Below are positions 54,746 to 64,000 of a DNA stretch of 64,000 nucleotides, in pieces (the stretch's first letter is position 1; each line of letters opens with the position of its first letter). The translations under genes were made by a program, and so were the position numbers. The notes beneath the pieces are model-generated. The model was not told the DNA's origin. It worked only from the letters and a program-made list of their open reading frames with translations, and made no database searches. Source of the stretch: Micrasema longulum (Eukaryota; Arthropoda; Insecta; Trichoptera; Brachycentridae); NCBI GenBank assembly GCA_022494885.1, contig JAGVSM010003811.1, positions 62,001-126,000 on the forward strand. Reading direction: 5' to 3'.

Positions 54746-55980
54746 GAGAGAAAGAGGAACCGAGAAAAGAAAAGGGGATAAAAACATATATTAAATCTTA
54801 AAAGACTGTGGTAAATAATCCCTTCGCGCGCGGTGATGTAACATCGTGTTAACAGTAGTTAAAGACGGAATATTCTAAAGTTCAGACATTTGAAAAAAAA
54901 ACATAAAGACATACTGTTTGCTTAATAATTATTTTTATCTAGCCCTGTTATTTAGCCCTGTTGTAGCAAATACATTTAAAATCATAAATACGCCGCTCAT
55001 ATTACGCGCGCGCGTCCCTCATCACTGTCATCAACCGACTGAAGACTGAATCTGTTTTACACAACACCCGCCACAGAACAGCGTCTCTGTCTTCCTTGTT
55101 ATGAGTTCTATCTTCGTCCTCGCTCTTATACAGATGTGTTGCTAAATTAGCGGACATTCATTCTTCGCGTAACAAGGATAAATATTTTTTTGTAATAATA
55201 TTCAGCAAAGTTATAAAAATTTTACTTTCTAAATCCGGTGTGAAAATGTCCGTTTGAATATTACAAAAAATTCATTCGAGTTCATCATTTAAAAAAATAA
55301 GAGAGATATATCAAGTCTTGTGTCCTATGTCGACTAGTGTGACATCACAGCCACACGAGAGTTAGAAAAAAAACAGTAAAAATTTAGGGAGTTCAGGATT
55401 CTGAGGATATATAATAATGTTTCAGGCGTTTTTTGAAGGTGGCTAGATTTTAAAAGTTATGAATGAAAACGTTTCTCTACAATATTGATTTTGAAAATGC
55501 AATTACAAATTTTTATTAGTATTTGTAGTATGTGATATTCCCTATAACTTATTAAATTCGTCACACATCCACATGCATTGTCTTGCAAATCAAATCAATA
55601 AGGCTGTGATGTAGTCCTCGTAAATGATCAAATCCAGCAATAGAAAAAAAAACATCGTCCCTTGACCGAATCAAAGAGTCTCTCCACTATATTTCCGGTC
55701 TGCTACCCCACGTTATCGTATCCGCACTGATGCAGTCTATCCATCGCATTTTGGACCTTCCTGGCCTTCGTCGTCCTTGTGGCATAGAGGTTTAGGTGTT
55801 TTATGGGGGTTTCCATTCTAAATATATGGAATATGGGGGTGTTAGTAAATAATTTTATATATATATATTTTTTAAAAATTTTATAGTGTTTTATATTTGA
55901 CTTAATACTCGTGTATGTGATGATATTGTATCTGTTTAAAATAGTGAGATTAATAATAAATAAATAAATAAATTTTACAC
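54746..55980. other. AT-rich DNA with a possible LINE end near 55680-55970
   Basis: ggtctgctaccccacgttat then taaataaataaataaatttt at the end of a moderately GC-rich stretch looks like a worn LINE 3' end on the plus strand. I could not read a convincing C-terminal motif. The rest shows nothing. Confidence 0.3.
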
Positions 55981-56237
55981 CAGAAATATATGTTTATTTT
56001 ATTTTATTTATTTTGGTTCACAAACAATAAACAATACAAATGACATTGGTATAATAATCACAAATTGTTATTTTAGATATTGTTCATCGATTATATGTGA
56101 ACACAGCATGTACAAATAAAGAAAAAAAAGTTTAAAATAATTTATTTTTTAATTGACTGGCTTAATTGAAATCTATTGGGTTATAAAAGTTATTACAGTA
56201 AATTATTACTAACCGGTTATTACAAATTATTTTACGT
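55981..56237 (-). repeat. Probable LINE 3' tail, minus orientation
   Basis: tttattttattttatttatt then ttggttcacaaacaataaac resembles the T-rich starts of minus-strand LINE tails (905, 14335). No coding part follows. Confidence 0.3.
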
Positions 56238-56455
56238 AACTAACGATGGAGACGAGAATAGGCATTTACAGGGCTTCTGACCTGTTATTGACTGGTTTGA
56301 GTAGCCACTTTACACACTATGTAACATTCACCATTCTGCCTATATTTGAGCATTCATATTCACCAACCAGCCAATGACAGATCATAAGCCTTGTATATGC
56401 CTGGACTTCTATACTCCCGTATCTTAAATTTTCTTCATCTTTGTTGTAATATGTT
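56238..56455. mobile_element. MITE of the ttaagtggccactttacac family, short copy
   Basis: The left arm has cgatggagacgagaataggc, atttacagggcttctgacct and gccactttacacactatgta. The right arm has ccagccaatgacagatcata, tgcctggacttctatac and cttcatctttgttgtaat. The centre is nearly gone compared with 16842-17215. Confidence 0.75.
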
Positions 56456-56539
56456 TATTAACAGCTCCCTAGGTGGTTGAATCCAGTCCTTGTCTACGAA
56501 AATTAGGAAAAACACAAAATATCGTTTTTATATTTATGC

Positions 56540-57060
56540 GGCTAGGCTGTTCATTAAATGCCAGCACTCAATTGAATGGCTGGGCCGTTCGTCGAATGAA
56601 TTAAGATAGCTTAACATTCAACGTGTTGGCTGGTTGAAAGCTTGCCATTTAGAAACGGCCGGTTAAAGTTAACAATATTTTTTTCAAAATACTTTATTTA
56701 TTTATTTGAATTAAGGATTAAGCCAAGTAAAAAAAAATTATAGTAAATATTAGTATTTAACCATTTAACGACTTTTTATGTCTACCGGCTACTTTGCATA
56801 CTACGGTGACGGAAAAGCTGAAAGTGTATTTTAGTATTTGCATGCTGGTGTAGTGAGTGTCCTGACGAAGAGACGGGTGCGTCTCGAAACCGGTGGACAT
56901 AAAAAATCGGTAAGTGGTCAAATAAGAATATTTAATCTTCAAACTCAATCTATCCTTACCGAACCTAACTTCACCTAGCAAAATAAATTGCTTTTAACAT
57001 TTTGACTAAGCGCCCGTTAGCCATTCAATTGAATGCCGGCATTTAATGAACAGCTTAGCC
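56540..57060. mobile_element. MITE with ggctaggctgttcattaaat arms, interrupted by another element
   Basis: Left arm ggctaggctgttcattaaat, gccagcactcaattgaatgg; the reverse complement of the right arm reads ggctaagctgttcattaaat, gccggcattcaattgaatgg. About 45-50 bp pair with few mismatches. The centre contains a cgaaaccggt element (56742-56940). Confidence 0.8.
56742..56940. mobile_element. Inner cgaaaccggt element, deletion derivative
   Basis: The right arm reads cctgacgaagagacgggtgc, gtctcgaaaccggtggacat and aaatcggtaagtggtcaaat. The left arm gtatttaaccatttaacgac then tttttatgtctaccggct is its shorter inverse. It is nested within the MITE at 56540-57060 and so is younger. Confidence 0.7.
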
Positions 57061-57440
57061 TCCTGATTGAGCGGCTGATTTAAATATTTGGCGGGAACAT
57101 AAATTTATTAAAATATTGTATTTAAATAGTGCAGTGCGTAGGTAACTTGTCCCGTGAATTTTAAGTGCCATAATGCGTAATGCACGTGTGGAATACAAAT
57201 TGTTATCAGTGAAGAGGTTTGTAGCGGGCCATTTTATCGCTAACTTAAGTATTGAGCTGTCAAAGTGGAGATAGTGTTGTGATGGATGACAGGGCGGCTA
57301 GCCTGGACTTATCCTGGAGTTATCGAGAATACGACTGTTAGATTTATGTTGTTGTCGAGTGTGGCAGAATATGTTGTGGTGGTGATCCTCTCCCAGCCGG
57401 TGATGGACAGAAGAGACAGGGTCGAGGTTCAATGCGCACG
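57061..57440. other. Unrecognised DNA, possibly retrotransposon leader/gag region
   Basis: It follows (on the minus strand) the primer-binding site at 57461-57476, so it would be the leader or gag start of an LTR element. No gag motif is legible. Confidence 0.3.
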
Positions 57441-57460
57441 TTGAATGAGATACTACCCAC

Positions 57461-57476
57461 CACGTCGGGGTCACCA
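57461..57476 (-). promoter_or_regulatory. LTR-retrotransposon primer-binding site (tRNA-matching)
   Basis: On the minus strand tggtgaccccgacgtg stands after aacaacctaaatcccacag. A PBS begins TGG, complementary to the CCA end of a tRNA, and this string is the usual kind in insect Gypsy-like elements. The identical 16-mer occurs at 62297-62312. Neighbouring gag/pol is not readable, so only the LTR-PBS joint survives. Confidence 0.5.
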
Positions 57477-57599
57477 CTGTGGGATTTAGGTTGTTGTTGA
57501 CTCTCTTTCAGCTGCGCACAGAGGAAAGTTATTATACATATTTCTAAGGGATACAAACTCTATGCAGATTAAGGAGGGGGGAGGAGGATGTATGAACAG

Positions 57600-58020
57600 A
57601 GGGCAACACGTTGTTTCCACCCCTCAGGATCCCCTCAATGGCTCTGTTCTTTTATTATTCAAAAACATGTATTAAGACAAACAATTTACGCAAATAAACG
57701 TATACACAAAAACAATGACTTAAAACTGAAGTAACAAGCAATAAATAAAACCACCCTCACACCCATATACACATATACACTCCCACATATTCATATACCT
57801 ACCTAAACCACACTCCACTCACTTACCCACGCATCCCCACACACAAAAACTCCCACACATGCGCTTCTACATGTATTAATATCTATCTGAACTGGATCTT
57901 TATAATTGTATTTATGTGGAAAACTGATTTGATAATGTTGTGTATATTTTTTTGTATTGCTGTTGTTTTTCTGAATAAACAAAATAAAATTAAACAATAA
58001 TAACTAACACAACAAACATA
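57600..58020. other. Low-complexity CA/CT-rich stretch (57745-57860) in AT-rich DNA
   Basis: caccctcacacccatataca, catatacactcccacatatt and cacacacaaaaactcccaca make a degenerate CA-rich run. It resembles the CA block of the LINE 3' UTR at 41980, but flanking matches are weak. Confidence 0.4.
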
Positions 58021-58039
58021 ATTAAAAACACAAATATTT

Positions 58040-58400
58040 ACAATGGGAGAACGGCCTTGAATAAAGAAAGACTCCCTGGGTGATCAGAGGCAGAGGATCC
58101 GAATACCACCCCCGTAAGGGGAGGACAAAACAAAAGATCGCGTGCGTTCTCCTGCGAGCTCCTACCCCAGTTAGAGATTGATCAAAAACACGATGGTGCA
58201 GTTCCAAGGTGTATTTATTGCATGACGAATAAATAATTAATTGAATTATGTCGCGCGAGTGTTACGACGGTGAGGAGTTGAACTGGCTGCACTTGAACTA
58301 CATGCTGGAACTGATTTGCTGCACGACTGGGTTGACTCGCTCGGGCTGACTGACGTTACCATACCCCGTGGCCTCTTTATAGGCCACGCTCCTTTGTTCT
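58040..58400 (-). other. LTR-like or promoter-like segment with a TATA palindrome
   Basis: The segment is GC-richer than its flanks. At 58367-58388 cgtggcct, ctttat, aggccacg forms a perfect 8-bp stem whose loop gives TATAAAG on the minus strand, like a TATA box. The gaataaataattaatt word near 58227 lies downstream on that strand. A solo LTR is one explanation; no paired LTR is seen. Confidence 0.3.
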
Positions 58401-58868
58401 TCACGTCTCCATGGTAGGAACTACGTTAATGTACTGAAGGACTTTGCTATTATGTAGACGGACGTTTCACGTACAATACTGTTGGTCTTGCAGAATATAA
58501 AAACTTTTTTCTGAACTCGACATATATTTCATCACTCTTAACAACTATAAAGAAAATACTAAAACCTTTATTGCAAATAATAATTATAATTTGATCTAAC
58601 TGCGTAATACTTTCATATTATATTTATTTTCTCTTGTTTGAATGAAAAAAGGAAGGAAGGTTGATTTGGGGTTACTCCGTGTGCATCCGCTGACAAAATG
58701 ATGTTTTAAAGACAGAATCAACAAAACAGAGTAAAAAATAATCATATTATTATGTTATATTTCATTATTATTGCTTTATTTTATTTTTTACAAGTGGAAT
58801 TGTACGGAGTGGCTTTTCATGAGTACGCTTATTTTCTTATTATTTTTTCGCATTGTATTTAGTTAAAT
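58401..58868. other. No gene recognised
   Basis: AT-rich sequence; nothing supported. Confidence 0.5.
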
Positions 58869-58869
58869 A

Positions 58870-59235
58870 AGTATGGAAAACTATAATTGGCCATGTGGCC
58901 CCCAAATCATCGAGCCACTCTCGAGTCTATTTCGCAACATGGAGTTGTAAAGAGTTCTCAGTACGCGGGTATTTTCAAAAACCCTGGCAGTACGCAGAAC
59001 GAATCCTAACATCTTCAATGCTTTATCACTAATTATCTCTATGTGATCATGTAATGTCAGGGTGCTCACAAATCTAACGCCCAGATCCTTAACATTCGAT
59101 GTTCGTAGCAGATTCTGGTCATTCATTTTGTAGCGAAAAAATAAACGTTTTTTGGGCCCGAATAAAGGACATGACCGAACACTTGGAAACATTAAACCTA
59201 AGTTTGTTTCGCCTTCTCCATTCAGATATATTAGA
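58870..59235 (-). pseudogene. LINE RT C-terminal region, minus strand
   Basis: The minus frame at 58881-59192 reads KKRLFFRYKMNDQNLLRTSN, VKDLGVRFVSTLTLHDHIEI and LRTLYNSMLRNRLESGSMIW. This is the region after the RT active site (VKDLGV.F...L.F..HI). It runs head to head with the plus-strand LINE that starts at 59378. Confidence 0.8.
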
Positions 59236-59395
59236 TATATCCGCTCTGAGAAGACGGAAATTGTCAGAAGTGGTTACCTTTAAGATAAGTTTTAAGTCAT
59301 TGGCAAATATACTTTAATTTTGAGACCATTTTTAACGAGTTGTAAATAACTCACTATTCAAAAATAGGAATCAAGTTGTGGTAGAGACGATGGAT
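59236..59395 (-). mobile_element. SINE-B tail joined to LINE family H
   Basis: ctctgagaagacggaaattg, tttaattttgagaccatttt, taacgagttgtaaataactc and caagttgtggtagagacgat repeat, in inverse, the arrangement at 21116-21253. The joint between SINE (gttgtggtag) and LINE (cgatggatttc) is the same at both loci. Confidence 0.7.
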
Positions 59396-60085
59396 TTCAA
59401 AAATATTAATACCATCAAAACTCTTTATTGCTCACTAGTTCGACCCCATCTAGAATACGCTTCTCCTATTTGGTGTCCATTCTACAGGACTCATATTGAC
59501 CATATCGAGTCTGTCCAACACCGTTTTCTAAGAAAAGTGGCATGGTTGCTCGGATTACAAAGGGGTCATTATCCCCATTTTGAAATACAGCAATCTCTTA
59601 ATCTGTCTTCATTGAAGAAACGTAGAACTGAGATGGACCATATATGCATTTTCAAAATACTTAATGCTATAAGTGATGTCCCATCTCTGTTGCAATAAAT
59701 TTCTTTTCATGTTCCCAACCGTGTCACCAGAAGTCAAAATCTGCTATTTATTAAATCTTCTATGAGCAACTTTGGTTTTTATGCCCCCAATGTCCAGAAT
59801 GTGTAGATTAGTCAAATCATCACAAGACTTGGAATTTTTTGGGATAGATCTTCCGGCTTTTCGTAGATCTCTTCGCGACCAAACAGTGTGGGATGAAGTT
59901 GGATTGGCATGGTTTAGCTCAAAGTTTTAGGTCTTTCGTTTTTTTTAATATACTGTATACGATTATTATTTTGCCCTTGTTTGTCTTTGCTACATAGTTT
60001 TATGGTATTTTTGTTCAGTTTCTTGTATTTATGTTTCTTCATGTAACTGTAATTGGCTTAGGCCGTATATATAATAGATAAATAA
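59378..60085 (+). pseudogene. LINE family H, C-terminal half, plus strand
   Basis: 59378-59698 reads MDFKNINTIKTLYCSLVRPH, LEYASPIWCPFYRTHIDHIE and HRFLRKVAWLLGLQRGHYPH, with a stop after ISDVPSLLQ. Downstream frames still show RVTRSQNLLFI-type and FFGIDLPAF blocks, then a tail at 60050-60090 (aataaataaataaatgaa). It is about as well kept as the copy at 20438 but with more breaks near its end. Confidence 0.85.
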
Positions 60086-61898
60086 ATAAATGAATTAATC
60101 AATTAATTTTTAAAAAGGCCAGCACCTACTACATTTCTAGTATCTGGTAATATCAACAGTCACGTATGATAAATAGTGGAATAGATTTCAGATTTATCAA
60201 TAACATTCATTCAACGAGTCATTTCAGTGTAGATTAAAGCATTAATATCTAAGCTTACATTATTTTTTACTTGCTCATTGTGAAAAATCACAATTTAAAA
60301 TGAACAGTGTAATGGTTTGTAATTACTTTTATATCGCTGTATACTGGAATAATGTAATAATGTAATAATGGAAGGGGCGAGTAGTGGCCGGGGTCAGCAG
60401 ATATCTGGCCAACAGCGCTGATTAAGTACATATCGCTTTAATTTCAGACCATAATAAATATGTAATATTTTAATATATTTATGTCTACATTGTGAAAACA
60501 GAAAAGATTACACTTGCGAAGATGAGATCACTTTTCAAAAGGTATTATTCAAATCCACACGACGCGATGTGACAAGCTAAAATTAGGGTGGATTAGTTAT
60601 CTATATATATTCATAAAGGCTAATTTTTTTTTTTAATTTTTATTCATCAACCTATCAGGCTTTCATTTGACGTGAATGCATTTACTGAAAAATAGGAGGC
60701 TGTTATTTTTTCGAATACAAAAAGTTTGTATTTGAATGTTTACAAACAGCATTAGTTTGTTATGGATGCCAATCCAATTCTTGCCTTAAATTCCTTATAA
60801 TTTTTACCCATTTGTGTCTTTTTAATGGATTTTTGGTAAAGCTAAAATAATATGATATTAACTGACACGGAATATACTGAAAAAAAGCCGTAAAAATGCC
60901 TAATTTTATCCGTTGTCTTCGGGCGCACGGTGTACATATTTAATATGATAACTATTTTTGAAAAACGCGAGACGTACCGGCAAAGAAAATTTTATTCTGA
61001 CGCTTTATCCAAAAAAAATAAAAAATCTCGTTTAAGTTTTGAGGTACGGAAAATGGGACAACGAAACGTCGATTTTGTATATTTTAATAAAGCATTAAAG
61101 GTCCGACATGCAGTTGTTTCTTTCGCACAATATTGGGGAAGCATCTGCAAGACAGTGACAAAAAACTATGTTCAAATCCCTATTTATCAAAATTCCCTAT
61201 CACCGCATATCCTCACAATTTATGTAAACCGAAACCCAAAAATAAAAATGTAAATATATGTAGATGTTTATTTTAACTAAATACAATAATTGATATCAAA
61301 CTTTCGAATGTGATAATTTAATCTATATACAGCTATGTATGTACTTAAATATGTAGCTATACCAAAGCATTACCGGGTTTAGCTCATTAGTCATATATTA
61401 GTTACTCTCAGAAAAAATCCCGCAGAAGGAAATCGGGTGAATATCACAGTCTCATACTGGTTAATGCGTTTGCCTGTCATTAAATAAATAATACACAGAA
61501 AAAATATTATAATAAATATATTAGTATTATAAATACTCGTAATAGACGAAAACATGAAGTGGAAATCACAAATTGCTGCAATGGAAAAAAGATTAGAAAA
61601 CTTAAATATGTGAGGCTTAAAAATCTTTTATTTATAAAAATCATCAAAACTGTGTTATTTGCCATAATATTATGTCCAATCGATTTTACAGTGTGGAATT
61701 GTAGGAGTGGAAAGATGCTATAGAGTCTACAGTATAGACCAAATTTGCGGAAAATAATTAATAAGATTTTGACTTATGACTAAAAACCTAATAATATATC
61801 ATAATATATCTATCGAATTTAGTAGGTACATATTTAAAGAACTTTGTGTACTTAATTATTTTAATTTTATTTATTATGAATCTATTTTTAACACAAAA
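60086..61898. other. AT-rich DNA; unrecognised 107-codon frame at 60930-61253
   Basis: The plus-strand frame from the ATG at 60930 contains FEKRETYRQRKFYSDALSKK and KALKVRHAVVSFAQYWGSIC. It is basic, with a plausible amino-acid mix, but has no motif I recognise and no splice or tail evidence. I treat it as a possible transposon or host relic. Otherwise nothing is supported here. Confidence 0.3.
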
Positions 61899-62639
61899 TG
61901 TTATTAAATATTTGTAAATAACCACTTACCGACTTTTCTATGCCTACCAGTTTCGAGACGTACCCGTCTCTTCGTCAGGACACCGATTAAACCAATATGC
62001 ATGCAAATAATAAAGGGTTCAAAGTAAATAATCTGGAAATATTCCACATTGGGAAAGCTTTAAACAATAATGTTCCTTTTATCAATAATTAAATAACCTT
62101 TCAATATAGTCCTTTATACGATGTTCCACTGTTATGAAAACCCTAATCCTACTAAGCTCACCACCTCCCTCCATTCCCTATACCTTTTTTCAACTATTTC
62201 TCAAACAACATGATTACAATCCATTCAATCATATGTTTTACATGAACTAACAAGTAACTACTATCTGGTAGAGTATAATAATACACCTCTACAAAATGGT
62301 GACCCCGACGTGCTTTCATGGAATAAACGGATTTAACCTCAAGGAATAAATAAATAAAATCATTTAAAGTACTTACAATTTTTGGTTTATTACACGCAAA
62401 AATACAGAGATTAAACAAATACTTTAAAGTGAATTTGAATGCTGGTGAAGACAAAGAAGGGCGAGCGACGTGTTACGCGCCCTTATATGGGCCCATTGGG
62501 CACTGCGGCCATAGACAACAACACATCCTCGTCTCTCACTCTCTGGTCCCCACAGTGTTTTGACGAAGAGTCGGGTACCTCTCGAAACCGGTAGACATGG
62601 AAAAGTCGGTAAGTGGTTATATACAAATATTTAATAACA
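61899..62639. mobile_element. Long-TIR cgaaaccggt element, single copy
   Basis: Left arm tgttattaaatatttgtaaa, taaccacttaccgacttttc, gtttcgagacgtacccgtct; right arm in reverse complement tgttattaaatatttgtata, taaccacttaccgacttttc, ggtttcgagaggtacccgac. Pairing of about 85 bp is nearly perfect at the outer ends. The interior contains a primer-binding-site relic (62297-62312) and no transposase. Confidence 0.85.
62297..62312 (+). promoter_or_regulatory. LTR-retrotransposon primer-binding site relic
   Basis: tggtgaccccgacgtg follows agtataataatacacctcta caaaa-type sequence, as at an LTR end. It is identical to the minus-strand 16-mer at 57461. No gag or pol is visible, so it is a fragment inside the long-TIR element. 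Confidence 0.5.
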
Positions 62640-63000
62640 TTTAGTAAAATGTTTAACCACAATAGTATTTTTAATAGCTTATCAACAAAAAATACGTAAT
62701 ACGAGTTTACGAATCATACCAATCTGGCTATATGTATTGAATTAACTACATGCGACATTTTTTATTTTTTTTTGTATTTTTTACAATATACATAAGAGGT
62801 AAAACAGAGTATTAAAAAAATAAAGGATAATTACATAGCAATGAAAATCATATTAATAGTAAAAATAATAAACAAAAAATCCCACAAAGGCATGGCCTGT
62901 TCGTGGGTATACAAAAAAATGTGAATGAATTTTTGCTCCTATAATAAATAGACAGTTATAATATTTTTGTGTAAAATAAGAAAGAGAAAATAAAATATCC
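62640..63000. other. AT-rich DNA, nothing recognised
   Basis: No supported gene; T-rich and A-rich runs, probably LINE tail on the minus strand leading into 63010. Confidence 0.4.
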
Positions 63001-63004
63001 TGTA

Positions 63005-63369
63005 AAAGATTATCTGGTATTTAGCATTATTTTTAATATAAATTTTTGAACAATTTCTAATGGTTTAATATGGTTATTGTAAGTTGTTCCCCCCCATCCA
63101 ATTTTTCCATAGGAAAGCGATGACTGTACAAGTGCATAATATACCATTTTAATAGTATTTAGCTGGGCGTAAATACTTAGTCGTTTGAACACATAGGTTA
63201 AATATCTCAATTTATTAACAATTATTTCAAGGTGATTGGTCCATTTAAGTTGAGAGTCAATGATTACTCCCAGGTATTTTATGCACCTTTCAGACTTCAT
63301 TGTTTCGCAGTTATTACATATGTCAAGATTACAATATTTATTATGAAACATTACATTGAGGTAATGCAC
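63005..63369 (-). pseudogene. LINE RT C-terminal region next to a satellite
   Basis: The minus frame of 119 codons reads RCIKYLGVIIDSQLKWTNHL, VNKLRYLTYVFKRLSIYAQL and YYALVQSSLSYGKIGWGGTT, ending EIVQKFILKIMLNTR. It is related to the RT at 25419 (YLGIVIDRNLRWETQV; GIIGWGG) but clearly another family. Its 5' edge coincides with the satellite, so the LINE was truncated there or the satellite grew at that edge. Confidence 0.85.
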
Positions 63370-63729
63370 GATAAATGTTAATAATGCGATATAACGATAT
63401 GGGTAATAATATGATAAAACGATATGGGTAATAATATGATATAACGATATGGGTAATAATATGATATAACGATATGAGTAATAATATGATATAACGATAT
63501 GGGTAATAATATGATATAACGATATGGGTAATAATATGATATAACGATATGAGTAATAATATGATATAACGATATGGGTAATAATATGATATAACGATAT
63601 GGGTAATAATATGATATAACGATATAAGTAATAATATGATAAAACGATATGGGTAATAATATGATATAACGATATGGGTAATAATATGATATAACGATAT
63701 GGGTAATAATGTGATATTACGATAAATTG
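63362..63729. repeat. 25-bp satellite, about 14 units, with 75-bp higher-order period
   Basis: The unit atgatataacgatatgggta then ataat repeats with a strict 25-bp period. In place of gggta, units 4 and 7 have gagta and unit 10 has aagta, so the variants recur every third unit (75 bp). Units 2 and 11 have aaaac for ataac. Because 75 is a multiple of three, one minus-strand frame stays open for 131 codons and encodes a 25-residue repeat (SLYHIITHIVISYYYPYR); I regard that as a by-product, not a gene. Confidence 0.92.
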
Positions 63730-64000
63730 TATTCAATGAGGAAGTTCAGTAGTTTGGAAATAAAAATAAAATCTTTAGTAAATTGTCAAGTTAAGCCAAA
63801 AAATATCGTATTAGCGCTGACGCTATGAATTTTGTGGTTTTGAAATTACTCCGCCTGTGACATCTAAAGTTCTATAAGGTGAGGTGTCCCGATTGGTGGG
63901 TTGACTTTCCGGTAACCTGAATTGTAATCAACACTGGTTGATTTCGGAGAACTAGTGACGTCGTTTAAAGTAGTTCATTTTTATTAAAATAATGTTTATT
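63730..64000. other. No gene recognised
   Basis: Mixed-composition sequence to the window end; nothing supported. Confidence 0.5.

Noticed and set aside
63362..63729. CRISPR-like array
   Set aside because: The repeats are directly abutting 25-bp satellite units without spacers, in eukaryotic DNA.
63341..63736. 131-codon frame with a 25-residue repeat
   Set aside because: It is created by the 75-bp period of a satellite; it has no independent coding evidence.

Overview
The window looks like repeat-rich, AT-rich nuclear DNA of an arthropod, most likely an insect. The basis is the mix of short 5'-truncated non-LTR retrotransposons, mariner, DD41D, hAT and PIF/Harbinger remnants, tRNA-headed SINEs and long-TIR MITEs, together with the lack of any long intact gene. 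Words such as 'acctacc' and 'actcgta' recur and suggest Lepidoptera, but the sequence alone does not settle the order. No bacterial, organellar or viral gene set is visible.

Layout. 1-4.0 kb: degraded LINEs on the minus strand. 4.0-11.3 kb: mostly unrecognised AT-rich DNA with SINE and MITE pieces and a perfect 20-bp hairpin (6175-6228). 11.3-12.5 kb: a PIF/Harbinger deletion derivative with remnants of both of its genes. 13.0-14.7 kb: a dead mariner (DD34D by count) between two copies of a tRNA-derived SINE. 15-21 kb: LINE ends, a complete 374-bp MITE and inverted-repeat elements. 21.1-36.7 kb: a 7.8-kb tandem segmental duplication (copy 1 21116-28894, copy 2 28906-36721) with an 11-bp filler at the junction. 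Each unit carries a LINE 3' end, a 298-bp MITE, a 0.94-kb long-TIR element, a reverse-transcriptase fragment lodged in a MITE, and a ZMYM1-like hAT transposase remnant. The copies look identical except for one dense patch of differences over the reverse transcriptase. 37-43 kb: more LINE tails. 43-46 kb: SINEs, an unrecognised 80-codon frame and two candidate host exons on the minus strand. 48.8-49.6 kb: a DD41D Tc1/mariner-superfamily remnant. 49.8-56 kb: a perfect 19-bp hairpin, LINE pieces and a candidate terminal exon on the plus strand (53588-53676). 56-63 kb: nested MITEs, two LTR-retrotransposon primer-binding-site remnants and head-to-head LINEs. 63.4-63.7 kb: a 25-bp satellite with a 75-bp higher-order period.

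No gene here can be named confidently as a working host gene. The best host candidates are short GC-rich exons with GC-rich third codon positions and usable splice sites, as expected inside long introns filled with transposons. The most unusual biology is structural: the recent tandem duplication with a templated junction, the conversion-like patch inside it, and several perfect hairpins that look like fold-back replication products.
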